A stretch of DNA of 64,000 nucleotides. Source: Nissolia schottii. Taxonomy: Eukaryota; Streptophyta; Magnoliopsida; Fabales; Fabaceae. This document shows, piece by piece, positions 12,410-24,285 of the stretch (positions within the stretch are counted from its first letter, which is position 1; every line of letters begins with the position of its first letter). The notes beneath the pieces were generated by a model. It was given only the letters and a program-made list of their open reading frames with translations, searched no databases and was not told the DNA's origin. The stretch lies in assembly GCA_003254905.1 (NCBI GenBank), contig QANU01086934.1:30032-94031 (forward strand). Reading direction: 5' to 3'. Both the position numbers and the translations under genes were made by a program.

Positions 12410-14060
12410 TTGATTTTGTTGAGCTCCTTACCTGATAGTTAAGATACTCTAGTTGTCTCTCTGAGTAATTTGACACAAATGGAAACGTCACTATGACCAT
12501 TGTAAGGAATAGTATGATGAGTGAAGAAATTTGACAAAAAGAATAGGGTATCCATCATTTCACTTATTCATCAACTCTTGTTTCAGAGGAATGGGGGAGA
12601 AACACATTTAAAAGTCTCCATGACAACTGTGACAAGTCGTGAGGAAGATTTGAGTCAATGAAGAAGACTTATAACTGCGATTATTGTGGAAAGAAAGGTC
12701 ACACTGAAAAATTTTGCACGATCAAGAAAAGAGACTCAAGTGAAAGAGATGAAGACAAGCAGAGTGAACAATACATTGCTACAACTGCAGTTGATGGTGA
12801 CGTTTTGGTTGCTTGAAACAACATTTTTGTGTCTCTTGAATGCCAAGATACTACACGTGTAGTTGATTCTGCTAACTCATTTCATGTCTCACATCAACGT
12901 GAATTTTTTACAACATGTACTCCTATAAAGGAAGACATGGTGAGAATTAGAAATACAAGGCTATGCTGGTATTGGAGATATCTATTTAGAAACTGCCATT
13001 AGTTTCAAACTATTTTTTAGGAATGTCAGATGCGTTACAAATATTCGTCTCAACTTGATATCCACTAGAGTACTAGACAATGGGTTATGCCACTCACTAT
13101 AGTGAAGGTAAATGCAAGCTCACTAAAAGTTCTAAGGTAGCGGTGGGAGCCAAGAAGATCGGTACTCTTTACAGCATGCCGGAAAAATTGTGTAAATGAG
13201 AGGTAAATGCAATTTTTTATTCCTCCATACAATTATGGTAAATGCATCTTGGTCATTTGAGTGAGAAGAGACTTGGTATCCTTTCCAAAAAGAACCTCCT
13301 CCCCATTAGTGGTATGTCTCTTACTTGTACTCATTGTTTTATTGGTAAGCATCATAGAGTAGTTTTTCGCAATTTACCTCCTAAATGGATACATCATATC
13401 TTGTTCATATTGATGTTTATTCTATGGATTATAGAACCAATGGTGGTGCCAAGTGTTTTGTTACTTTTATTGATAACTACTATAGAAAAGTTTGAGCTTT
13501 TGCTTTGAAATTTAAAAGTCACGTGCTCGATGTCGTCAAACACTTCCAAGCAAGTGTTGAAAGAGAAACATGTAAAAGGTTGAAATGTGTCCAAGTAGAT
13601 AATGGTGGTAAATACAAGGGTCCATTTGAAGATTATTACAGCTTACAAGGTATCAAGCTTTATAAAATCATTCTAAAGACACCTTGTGAATTGGGATAGC
13701 AGAGAGAATGAGTCACACTATTTGTGACAAGATTCGTTGTATGCTCTCTGATGCTAATTTGTCTAAGATCTTTTGGGGTAAAGCGATGAGAACCACATTC
13801 GATTTAATCAACCTTTCTTCTTTAATTCCTCTTGATGAACATATTCCAGGTTTGGACAGGGAAAGATGTTTCATATGATCACTTGAGAGTGTTTGGCTAC
13901 ATGGCATTTGTTCACATTCCAAGAGATAAAGGATCCAAGCTTGATTCTAATTCTAGACAATATATATTCTTGGGTAATGGTCCTGAAGATTCACTTATAG
14001 ATTGTGGGAGCCTTTTGACAAGAAAATTGTTAAAAGCTGAGATGTAATATTCCTTGAAGA
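12410..14060 (+). pseudogene. Ty1-copia retrotransposon gag-pol remnant
   Basis: Fragments follow gag-pol order on the + strand. A gag tail at ~12423 reads LPDS-DTLVVSLSNL. A CCHC zinc knuckle at 12676-12717 reads CDYCGKKGHTEKFC. A protease piece at ~12860 reads VVDSANSFHVSHQREFF, where the usual DSG has become DSA. The pre-integrase segment at ~13242 reads HLGHLSEKRLGILSKKNLLP, with its CTHC pair at ~13327. The integrase core runs from 13390 to about 13700 and includes VQVDNGGKYKGPFEDYY. A post-integrase piece at ~13880 reads LRVFGYMAFVHIPRDKGSKL. Several stop codons and frameshifts break it. The element is interrupted at 14097 and resumes at 15373. No LTR could be assigned. Confidence 0.85.
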
Positions 14061-14096
14061 CCAAACTATTAACGGCCCAGAAACAACAATATTCCT

Positions 14097-15372
14097 TGTA
14101 AAACCTGACCCAGATGACTGGGTCGACCCAGAACCCGTTGACCCGACCATGGGACCGGGCCGGTTATGCCATTGGATTAGCCACGTCCAAGACCCGGAGT
14201 GAACCGTAGTGACCCAGTTGGGTCATGCATTTTCTCTTCTTTTCTTAAATGTAAAACAACGTCGTTTGGTTTTTTTTTTTTTAAAGTTGAAACGGCGTCG
14301 TTTCTAAGGGCTGAAAAACGTAAACACTCGCCCACATCAAAGACAGACTTCTTCTTCTTCAATCCTTCGTTGTTTCCTCGTGCTCCGCCGTTGTTCTTCA
14401 TGTCTTCTTCAGTTCTTCTTCACCGCTGCCGCTCATGCTCGCGCTTTGCAGCCGCTGCCATCCGCCTCTCGCCCTCCACTGCCGCTGCGTGCTCGCACTG
14501 CTCGTCGCTATCTCTGCTGGAGCCTGGACTTGCTAACTACTTGCTTGGTAAGGTATTTTTTTTTATAATTATTTTCAGCGTTACTTTTTGTTAATTATTA
14601 TTGAGAGAGTCACAGCTGTAGCAGAGCTGCGTCTGGTCGTTGCTCCACTGTCTACCGTGTTGTTGACGATCCAATAGCTCTGGTTCACGAATTTGTACCC
14701 GCATTGTGTTGGTGGCTTGCAGCACCCTGACTGCAATTGATGAAAATCAAGAAAAAATGGCCCTAAAGAGAATAAGATGTTGAAAATAATCCTTAAAAGG
14801 AAAATGTTAGAAAACCATGAGTTTGTCTCAGCTTAATTGGTAAAATATGTGACATGCTTCTAAACTATATTTTTCAGAATATTTAGCACCACTCACTAAT
14901 ATTGTCTTGTACTTTTTATCTTGTCTTGTGCTGGACTGTTAATGAGCATTTATTTGGCTGGAGTGGACCGTGTTTGGGGCACAAAATTTGTGCATTACCA
15001 TTTATTTCAATTATTTGGCTGTTAATTTTTTTTAGCATTATTTCAATATAATCCCATGACTACTTAGGTATAATCATTATATGTATTGTTATTGTATGTA
15101 TTTGCGATTTAAAATTTGTTTTACTTTTGTTTGGAATTGAACTTGTTATTTGTCATTTGTCATTTATTTTTGTATGACATGTGATTTGAAGTTTGAACCT
15201 TATTTATGTATTTTTAAGTCATTTTATGTTAGGATGAATTTTTAAATAAATTCATATTATTTATTTAGGTTTTAAAAATTTTTAGGTTATATATATATAT
15301 TATTTTATTTATACCTGAGTTAGCAAGTGACCCAATAAGATAGCCGGGTCAAGTCTCAGGCTGGGTTTTACA
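14097..15372. mobile_element. 1.28-kb insertion with TGTAAAACC termini and gene-like cargo
   Basis: The ends are inverted: TGTAAAACCTGACCC at the left, and GGGTTTTACA at the right with a GGGTC/GACCC-rich flank behind it. It splits the copia remnant. Inside, 14200-14560 is unlike the rest of the neighbourhood: it is GC-richer, with AAACGGCGTCGTTT-type palindromes, CTTCTTCTTC runs and an open frame rich in Ser, Ala and Arg that ends at a GT donor-like site (GCTTGGTAAGG). That looks like the 5' leader and first exon of a host gene, as in Pack-type elements. No target-site duplication was found, so it could also be a solo LTR. Confidence 0.5.
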
Positions 15373-15665
15373 ACTGTGAAAAAAACTGTGAAGCCTTCGT
15401 ATATGATGAATAATGATTACGGGAGAGGTGTGCAAGCAGATAATTAGAGTAGCGTAGCTAAATAGTCTGTTAATTCAGCTGACCCAGTTTTTCCTGAATC
15501 ACCAACTGTGGAGAAGAAGACAGACAAATCCTTCTCAAAGATATCCATCTCATGATAGGGGGAGAACCAGAAATATTTTGAGAGATTATTTATGATGTTT
15601 ACAAGAAAAAGTGATTACAAATCATGCAAGATGAGATGAATTCTTTGCGTTAGGATTCCCCCACT
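15373..15665 (+). pseudogene. Ty1-copia remnant, continuation into start of reverse transcriptase
   Basis: This is the right-hand part of the element broken at 14097. At ~15625-15652 the frame reads QIMQDEMNSLR, the usual start of copia reverse transcriptase (normally followed by a conserved HTWELV-type block). It is truncated soon after; the RT catalytic motif and RNase H are missing. Confidence 0.6.
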
Positions 15666-16451
15666 TATTTCACCAGAAGAGTTTGTTCTGTAGGCCTCGT
15701 CAACCTTGGGCCAACACATATTTAAAAAGAAAAGAAAAAAAAATCTATTCTATCTTTTATTTATTTTTTATGCCATCAGGTGAATGACATTGATGATATG
15801 TAGGAGATTTGTTTTTATTTAAATAGGATTCCATCCTAATTTTATGCCTTGGTAAGCGTGATCAACAAGTCACTGGCGTCTCCGCTTTTCATTATTTTGG
15901 CGAGAAGTTTTGTTTATCAGTGTATTTATTGGGTACTCATTTGTGCTTTATTTTTTTGTGAAATTTTAGTCACCTATTTTAGATACCATGAACATTTATC
16001 TAATATACTCAGAATCTATTTTTCACTCTTATTTGTCTAAACTATATTTATCCATTACTTTTGAGGTAAACTATTTTATGTTATCTTGATAGAGAAATAC
16101 TCCCATCATTATTTTATTCACATGTCAACTTGTCGAAAATCCTTTTATCAACCTATTGGTAAGACTTTTTGGTGTGCTATTTATTTTACATGATGAAAAT
16201 ATTTTTGGACTTAGTCCAGTGTTTTTTGTCTCTCTCTTTGGATTTTTCACGTTAAAATTTTTGATGTGTTTACTATTTTGCAAGTTTTATTTCTCCAACC
16301 AGTTTACTTATCTGCTAATTTTGTTGTCTATTTTTTTTGCTCATATTTAATTCTCAAAAAGAGGAAAAGAGAATACTATAATTATTTTTGTACCATTTTC
16401 TAAAAAGATATTAGTCAATTAGGGTTCAATGGATCGTTTTTAAAAACTAGG
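15666..16451. other. AT-rich intergenic stretch
   Basis: Hydrophobic-looking open frames at 15849-16350 are a by-product of T-rich sequence. They show no start context, domain or codon bias. Nothing else was recognised. Confidence 0.5.
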
Positions 16452-17046
16452 TAATTAATAAAAATTACATTTGGGGCTTGTTAAAATATCACTCCACTTT
16501 AAAAATTATGTGAAAAATTGCACTTTATCCCATTCTTTTATTGGGTCTGAACATCAATGACCTGTTATGTTTATGTTTTTTCTTTTATGTGTTTTCTGCT
16601 TTTAAAAGTTTGTGAAAGAATAGTGTAAATAGTAAAAACAAAAAATTATTGTTTCCTGTATTAAGATTTTGTAAAAAAAAGTGAACACAAGAGATAAAAA
16701 TAGAAAACAAGATTTTACGATTTTCACTAACTTAATAAAAAACACGAGAAAAGAAATTAAAATAGAAATCTAGCAAATCATTGGTAACCAGTCGCATTGA
16801 AAATTGGAGAAATTTTTTGCATGGGCACAAGTTTAGCACCCCATGTTTAGGCACACTTACAATAAAAGTGAGTCACATCAACTTTATCCATGATACATCA
16901 ACTTTATTGTGATTGTGCTTAAAGATGAGGTAATAAACTTGTGTCCATCTAAAAAAAATTCATGAAAATTGAAATAGAGTGCATTTTTGTATATAATTTG
17001 GGGTGCAATTTTAACAAACCTTTATGATTATTTGTGCTAATTGCCT
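16452..17046. mobile_element. MITE-like element with GGYTTGTTAAAAT arms
   Basis: The left arm (GGGGCTTGTTAAAATATCAC, then a TGAAAAATTGCACTTTATCC word) is the imperfect inverse of the right arm (GAGTGCATTTTTG, then GCAATTTTAACAAACC). Length is ~595 bp. A half copy of the same family sits at 51947-52291. Confidence 0.6.
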
Positions 17047-17579
17047 CATTAATTAAAATATACAAAATTGATTTATTCTCAGACAATTTTTAAAAACATT
17101 AAAAGAAATCAAATTGTACGATTTTAGTCAATTTTTGATGATTTGGTCTGATTTTAGATTTAATTTTCATTTTTATTGGGTGTTATCAAATAGCCATATC
17201 AAATATTTCGAAAGGATCAATTTTAAGGTTTTGATCACTTGTCTTCTTCAAAAGAAAATTTATATATATGACCTTCCGCGTGAATAAGGGCAAGCCTAGA
17301 AACAAATTGAGATATCGTAATATCTACAAGATGAACTTTTTAGGTTATAAAACATTTTTTTCTATCTGAATCTTATCTTTCAAATACTCAATCTTATCTT
17401 TCAAATATCTAAATTATTTTCAACCTTAATTAACACTGAGAAAAGAACTATTATGAAAACTCAATTTATAAAATCAAGCAAGTAATCTACATATCTTTAA
17501 CATAAATAAAATGACACCATGCTTAATAAAAAGTTTCAAAATGAAATCTTTAATGAAACGTTTACTTAGAATTAAAGAA

Positions 17580-18960
17580 AAATTTACATTTTGACAGTGA
17601 TTCTTAGCCAGTATCTTTGATCTTCAATTAAAAGTGATTTAAGGCTTAGATGATGTTAGCATTAAAAAAAATCAACAATAAAGTTTAAAGAATTGAGTGA
17701 GAATTGACTTACCTAGGATTTCACAATAAAAAATCTTGATGATGGGAGATGAATTGAGAGAATAACGTCAAATATATATATGTGTGGCATGCCGATCTTC
17801 AATTAAAAATGATTTAAGGCTTAGTTAACAATATTAGTATCAAAGAAATTGACAATAAAGTGGAAAGAATTGAGTGGGAATTGATTTACCTTTGATTTCA
17901 CAACGAAGAATCTTGATAACAACAGACAAATAGAGAGAATGACATCAAATATATATGTGTGACTTGTCTATCTTCAATTAAAAGTAATTTCAGGCTTAGA
18001 TAATGTTAATATCAAAAAAATCGACAATAAAGTTGAACGAATTGAGTGGGAATGAATCTACCTAGAGTTTCACAATATAGAATTTTGATGATGGCGGACA
18101 AAGAGAGAGAATGAAATTGAACATATATGTGTGATCTAAAGAGTCTAGAAGAAGCACACAATAAAAAAGAAAGTGTTGAAGTTCTTTATAATTACGAAAA
18201 TAACACTAATGAAATTTTATTAAATAATTTAAAACATCATTTGTTTTGGTATTAAGCTAAGATATATTTTTTTTAAGTTAAACTAGATGTTAGTTCATAC
18301 CACTATTGAAGTGTATTGCAACTCATGGGCCAATATATCTCAACCACCCCAAAAAATGAATTGAACTAATTTTTCTAGTTCTTATAATTTAAATCTTGTC
18401 ACAGTGACTCACTCAAAGTTAGAAAGTTCAATTTCTTGATAGACAAAAATAAAGTTTAGGTTTATTGACCCAACTATAATTTAATGAAATAAGCATGAGA
18501 GAGACTTAGTTCAATTGGTTGAGTTGTCACTTGATGCCTTCATAGAGTGTCACCCTTCAAAAACCAAAGAAAAGAAAAGAGTGCCTCCCTTCCTTATTTT
18601 AACCCTGAGTTTTAATTATTATATATCACAGTCACATGATTTTGAATAGAGTTTTACTTCAATCATAAACCTTGATAGCTTCAAACAATATCATTACAGC
18701 ATTCATTACTCATTTAAACTAAACAATCAATACAAGCCACATCACCAAGCACTAGCTAATAAGTGGTAATTGAAAAACTAACAACTAATTAGCAACATAC
18801 TAGGTACAAAACGTCTATATATTCTTTCATATAAGATAACTACGACTTTGCTATAGATTTAGCATATAGATAGGTTAGTTACAAATTAATTATAATTTTG
18901 ATGCGAATTACAAAAATTGTGCTTCACATGAATTACAATGAAAATAAAATAGGAGTATAA
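17580..18960. repeat. Tandem duplication, copy C (partner at 19400-21360)
   Basis: Order of words is shared with 19400-21360. Examples are GCAACTCATGGGCCAATAT at 18319/19721, CTAACAACTAATTAGCAACA at 18778/20835 and ATTCTTTCATATAAGATAA at 18820/20876. No gene was found. The block begins with the short tandem units described separately. The stretch 17047-17579 before it is AT-rich and empty. Confidence 0.8.
17619..18145. repeat. Three tandem units of ~175 bp
   Basis: Units start at 17619, 17791 and 17968 with ATCTTCAATTAAAAGTGATT or a close variant. They continue through GGCTTAG, AACAATAAAGTT, GAATTGAGTGGGAATTGA, a TTACCTAG-GTTTCACAA word and GAGAGAATGA. A fourth, single unit is at 19437-19600 in copy D. 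Confidence 0.85.
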
Positions 18961-19206
18961 GAAAGAAAACAAAATATAAGTAAGCTATTTGAAAGGTGCT
19001 TCATCTTTAACAATCCTGGCTGAGTTCTCATGACGTGTGGTTTTTTCTTCAGATAGAAAGGAGGGGACACTACAAATGCGTCTCTCGCATCTTTTTTTTT
19101 TTTTTTTTAGAAATTAACTTAAAAATTGTTTTTAACACAAATGTCTTGTATTTTTATTTTTAAAACACATAAATTTACTTAAAAATTATCTTGAGACAGA
19201 AATAAC

Positions 19207-19213
<7 letters not shown>

Positions 19214-19250
<37 letters not shown>
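19214..19250. repeat. (AT)n microsatellite
   Basis: An uninterrupted AT run of about 37 bp in the spacer between copies C and D. The rest of that spacer (18961-19399) shows no gene. Confidence 0.9.
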
Positions 19251-19252
<2 letters not shown>

Positions 19253-20047
19253 TATATATATCTTTTATCTCAGGACAATAATCAAATAATATCTCTGTAT
19301 AGTATCCTCAGATATATATTATGTTTAGTGCAATAATGGTGTAATCCATACATTCCAATCAGTTTTAGAGACAATCTAAATGAAACTTGGACCTCATTAT
19401 TTTCGAGTGGGTTGTATTCCTTACTGGTGTATCTTTGATCTTCAATTAAAAGTGATTTAAGGCTTAGATAATGTTAATAACAAATTGATCAACAATAAAA
19501 CTAAGAGAATTGGGTGAAAATTAACTTACCTAGAGTTTCACGATTAAGAACTTGATGACGACGGACGAACAGAGAGGGGGTGTGTGTTTGTGTCTTTAAG
19601 ACTTTGACACTAGTTAAAATTTTATAAACAAATTAAAACTTCACTTCTTGTGGCTTTAAGCTACGATTTATTTTTTGTTAAATTAAAACTTAGTTCATAC
19701 GATATAAAAGAAGTGCATTGCAACTCATGGGCCAATATGTCTCAACCAACCAAAAAATGGATTGGGCTAAATTTTATAGTTCTAATAATTTAAACCATGT
19801 AACTATGGCTCACTCAAAGATAACAAAGTTCAAGTTCTTGGCAAAATTTCGACCAAAAACAAAGTTAAGCATATGGAAAAAAATTGAAGCTGAGTATAGG
19901 TTTTGACCAAATTATAATTTAATAAAATGAACATGAAGGAGATTTAGCTCAATTAACCGAATCCTCATTTGACTCACGTCTTCACATAGTGTCACCCTAG
20001 CTTATTTAACTCTGAGTTTCAATTATTATATACAATCACATCATTTC

Positions 20048-20635
20048 TGTCTGCGAGTAATTCGTATAGGGAATGAACTTACTTGGACACTAGTAGAGGG
20101 TGAGGAAGACGCATTGACGGAAGCTCGGAGGCTTAGACAAAAGCTCCAAGCGGGTTCTTCTTAGAGAGAGGGCGGCGGCGAGGTGTACCTGCAAAGGTAC
20201 TCCAACGCTCAAGTAAACACAAGTGTTAGGTGAATTCTTTCGGAAGGGAATGAGTGATACCTAGTGACATGAGGAGGTCGGGTACTTTTATAGATGAACT
20301 TAGAATGCTAAGATAGAAATAAAGCGGGGGGAGTTCATCTAACCGCCCCCCGACTTATCTTTTCCCGTTTATCTAAGAGTTAGTTTCGGATTGGGGAGGA
20401 TAAGCCACCACTACCTCCTTTTAGCTTTGTTGGGTCGGACTGGATTCGGAGTCTTCGGCTTACGACCTTCTCCTCCTCTAAGCATTGTGAGACTCTCCCT
20501 TTGAGCTGGCATGGCGAGGAGAGTCTCTTCTACTCCTTAGTGGGCTAGTGCCCTTCGGACCTCTTAGGGAATGTGAGCTTCTCTCCTTCTTTAGAGAGTT
20601 AGCGCTCCTCAGACCCTGATCTTTAGCCCGTAACA
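20048..20635. mobile_element. Solo LTR, 588 bp, TSD ATTTC
   Basis: The sequence starts TGTCTGCG and ends CGTAACA. It is flanked on both sides by ATTTC (20043-20047 and 20636-20640). The empty site is supported by copy C, which lacks it. It is GC-richer than its surroundings. No internal retrotransposon domain is next to it, so it is a solo LTR left by LTR-LTR recombination. A ~40-bp stretch around GTACCTGCAAAGGTACTCC recurs in a related form near 24330. Confidence 0.85.
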
Positions 20636-20984
20636 ATTTCAAATTTTTTTAACTTCAACCATAAGCCTTATTAACTTCCAACTAACAACATCATTACACC
20701 AACCACAAACCAATTATACCATTCAACCTAATCAACCAATACAGTCACACCACCAAGTACATAGCTACTAGTTAAATAGAAGGAATATTAGTTACGAACT
20801 AGTAAATCACAAACTAATTAGTGCTAATTGAGAAACTAACAACTAATTAGCAACATATTAGATACAAAATGACTATTCTTTCATATAAGATAATGCGAGT
20901 TAAAAATAGATTGCTATGGATTTAGCATATAGCGAGTTTCTATATGTAATAACAATAGAGTTCCTCTTGTTTATAAAAAGTAGG

Positions 20985-21281
20985 GCTGTCAAAATGAGTC
21001 TAGTCCGTTTACTCGATCAAATGAACGAGCTTTACATGCAAAAAATATGCCCGCGAAAATTTGAAAAAAAAAAAATGGCACGGCCCGTTTAAGCCTGGCC
21101 TGCTGGGCCTGTGGGCTGGCCCATGAGCCCGTTAATTTTTTTTATTTTTTTATTTTTTAATTTTTTTAAAAAAATAAACGGGCTGGCCCGTTTAAATTCG
21201 CAGACCGACCATAAACGAGCTGGATCCTAAAAATAGGCACAATTTTGACCCGGGCTAGGCCGGCCCGTTTGACACCCCTAA
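20985..21281. mobile_element. MITE with TAGGGSTGTCAAA termini
   Basis: The ends are inverted: TAGGGCTGTCAAAATGAGTC at the left and GGCCCGTTTGACACCCCTA at the right. The GC-rich arms (GGCCCGTTTAAGCC, GGGCTGGCCCGTTTAAA) flank an A/T-rich centre. The terminus type is widespread in plant hAT-like MITEs. No clean 8-bp target-site duplication was seen. Confidence 0.7.
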
Positions 21282-21375
21282 ATTAAAAAGCTTAGCTACA
21301 AAAATTGTTTGTTTTGATGTGAATTACAATAATTATGCTTCAGAATAGCATTGAAAATAAAAAAGCGGCTGCACA

Positions 21376-21640
21376 ATTAAGATTTTGAGAACATACGAGG
21401 AACAGAGTATCTTGCTTGTGTAGACCTCTTCCAGTAGCATGGAATACAACATCAGATGACTACCAAATACACTCCCCAGCAGAACGGAGTTGCAGAAAGG
21501 AAGAACAGGACCATCATGGATATGGTCAAATGTATGCTAAAATTCAAATAGATGCCTAAAGAATTTTGGGCAGAAGCAGTTACTACTGCTGTTTATATCC
21601 TGAATAGTTGTCCCTCAAGAAGTGTTCACTTGAACTCATA
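21376..21640 (+). pseudogene. Ty1-copia integrase fragment
   Basis: The frame reads KYTPQQNGVAERKNRTIMDM, then PKEFWAEAV and YILNSCPSRSVH. This is the C-terminal part of the copia integrase core, with the catalytic-region PQQNGVAER block. One stop follows MLKFK. The upstream part (IKILRTYEEQ) is degraded. It is isolated and truncated on both sides. It is unlike the element at 12.4 kb, which reads a different degraded version of this block, so it comes from a separate insertion. Confidence 0.85.
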
Positions 21641-22399
21641 TGCTTCATTTGCACATAACTATTGCCTTTATATAGACATTTTACAACTCTTATAGGATAA
21701 CACATGTGTTGTGTACAAATCATCAAGATAAATCTTATCACTTGTAGTTGATAAACCTTACCAACTTATTTAAACACTTATAACATTTGATAAGTATGAT
21801 GAGTTGTAGATAAATATTATCAAGTTGTAAACTTTGACTAGTCAAGCTTTGATTAAATATCCAACATTTATTATTTTCAAGGACAGGCTCTATACAAGTA
21901 TTAGGCCGAATGGCGCACGAGACATGATCATATATAACACAAATATTGATTAAATATTTCAACATAGTCTTCTGAAAATGCCTTCGGTTTATGTCATTTC
22001 AAGTAATTAATAATTATGGTGAATTACAAATAAATGCACAATTATCCAATTGGTGATACTGCTTTTCTTCTTCCATAGCCCCCACCAATTTGTTTGCTTT
22101 ATATCTTTTGCTGTCTAAGAACCAAGGATCAGTTTCACAAGTCTAAATCAGCCTTAAATAGTTCCAATTATAAAAGAGCCAAGGAGGAATGAAATTGAAA
22201 TATATGGCAAAATATGAAATATATATATGGGACCATATGTCATATATGGATGGTTTTTTGTACCCCCACGGCATGGCCAAACTCTTGTTATGTTTTTTAT
22301 ATCAAGAAGTTTCGGTATGAATTGTAATAAAGCCAAGTCATCTTTTTCACTTTCACAGTTCCCAATTCCAATTTGAATACTTACAATTATTATAATTAG

Positions 22400-24254
22400 G
22401 GTTTGAGTTTTACTGGAAAAATGTCCTTTAAGGTATTAGTTAAAGCATTTAAAGTGTAATAATTTTTTAATTTTAATGTTTAATGTTATATTTAAGACTT
22501 GTCAATTTTGTTTTTCAATTAAATTATTCCACTTTAAGTTATTTAGTAAGTGTTTTAGAACACTTGTTAAGAAAATTAAAAAAGAAATTTTTTTTATTGA
22601 AAACACAAGTTTTTTAAGTCCTCAATACCATTAATGCATTAAAAACTTATGTTTTTAATTCTTGTTCCGAAGTATGTACCTCGGCCCACACTCTGGATCC
22701 TGGAGCTTCAAGGCTGGATTGTGGGTCTCGGATTCTCGAAAGTTGCGTGGGTGTTAAGTATCAGGTTTTAGTATTTTTACAAGTTAAATAATAAACTTTT
22801 TGCTTTAAATTTCATACATTATCAAAGCAATTTCCCCATGTTTTGCAACAAATTCATAAAAGTAAAAAGATGGATACAATAGACTAAAATGATGAATTTT
22901 ATAGATAAAATCCCATAAGAGAAAAAAAAAAGCAAAGAACAAAGGAATACAAAAGCAAAAAGACAAAACAAAAAGAGAAGCAGAAGAGCAAAACGCTCAG
23001 CGAAGCCCCAACCGCTCAGCGGAGCTCTAGACCGCTCAGCGGACCTTTACTTCAAAGTGAAGTAACTTGAGGACGAAGCAATCTCTGCAAGCCACCCTGC
23101 AACTTCTGCAGCTGCCCTGACACCGTTCAGTGCTCTGCACGCCGCTCTGTGGGGGACAGGATAATGTCAGAGCAGAGCCAGTTTTCTGAGGATAAAACCT
23201 TCACCACGAAGAAAGCTGTGCCGCTCAGCGAAGCCCTGAGACCGCTGAGCAGCCCTCGATGAATTGGCCTATAAATAGAGGCCCAAGGCTCAGCATTCAG
23301 AAGCAATTCCATACATTTCTCCACAGACTTTCTCACTGAATTCTCTGTATCTTTCTTTAAGCTTTAGAGCAATTTTGTAATCAACAAAGAGGAGGCTAGG
23401 CTAGGGGCCAAGAGAGATCGAGAGGCATGGCGGTCCTTGTCATGACGACATGAGAACATGTCATGGTGAGTGTCCATCACCTTGCCTCTGTGATTCCCTC
23501 TTGTAATATGATTTTATAATCCTCTTGTTGTTGGGATTTTGGTAAATGCTATAGCCTAATTGTATCCATGTTCCTGTTGCATGAATGAATATATCTATTC
23601 ATTGATTTACATGAATTGGTTTTGTACCTGCTAGCTATAGTTTAACTATTTAAATGTTGTTTTGTAACTTAATCTTTTTTAGTGAAAGCTAAATTGTTAA
23701 GTGGGAACCAAATCAATGTTTAAATTAGTTAACTAACGCTTGAACCTAAACCTAATTGTTGCGAGTGAAAACTGCCTCGTTAAGGTTGGACTTTAACTAT
23801 TTCATCGAATAAACCTAATTGCTAGAAATAGAATTAGGGTTACTAGTCGCTTTAACATCTAAAATAATGTTGATTTACTTTGTTAATTTGTACAAGAAAT
23901 TGACAGACTAATGAAGCAAACCTAATAATCTTACCATGCTTGAAAGAAGTGTTTAAGATAAGAACTGGTGGCGATAAATCAAGGGAAGGATAATTCATAT
24001 GCATCCAGTTGTGAATACAAGAAACTATACATTAATCGAAACCCAACAAGCTCCCTAATCGAAACCTAAACTTTGTTGTCATTTTATCTTGTATTTAATT
24101 TCTTTTCATGTCTCTAATTTAAAAATCATAAACCATCTACTCTATTGTTTAATTAACAAACTCAAGAATGACTTTTATCAACTCTCTATGGATATGACTA
24201 TTCCCGACTATTCTACAATTGAATCCCTAGAGGATTTGAAAGCTGTAAAGAAGG

Positions 24255-24285
<31 letters not shown>

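Larger units (their letters stand above)
19400..21360. repeat. Tandem duplication, copy D (partner at 17580-18960)
   Basis: This is the same segment as copy C, but with one ~175-bp unit instead of three and with two later insertions: a solo LTR at 20048-20635 and a MITE at 20985-21281. Removing both restores the collinearity with copy C. No gene. Confidence 0.8.

Noticed and set aside
14199..14594. 131-codon open frame as a real gene
   Set aside because: It sits inside a transposon-like insertion within a dead copia element. It resembles a captured first exon rather than a complete gene.
17720..17760. AATCTTGATGATG as a miR172 precursor
   Set aside because: Only part of the mature sequence matches, no hairpin partner is nearby, and the word is part of the tandem ~175-bp units.
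18500..18550. TTAGTTCAATTGGTTGAG, an A-box-like word, in copy C
   Set aside because: No matching B box or acceptor stem, and it is degraded in copy D. Not a tRNA gene; a SINE relic is possible but unsupported.
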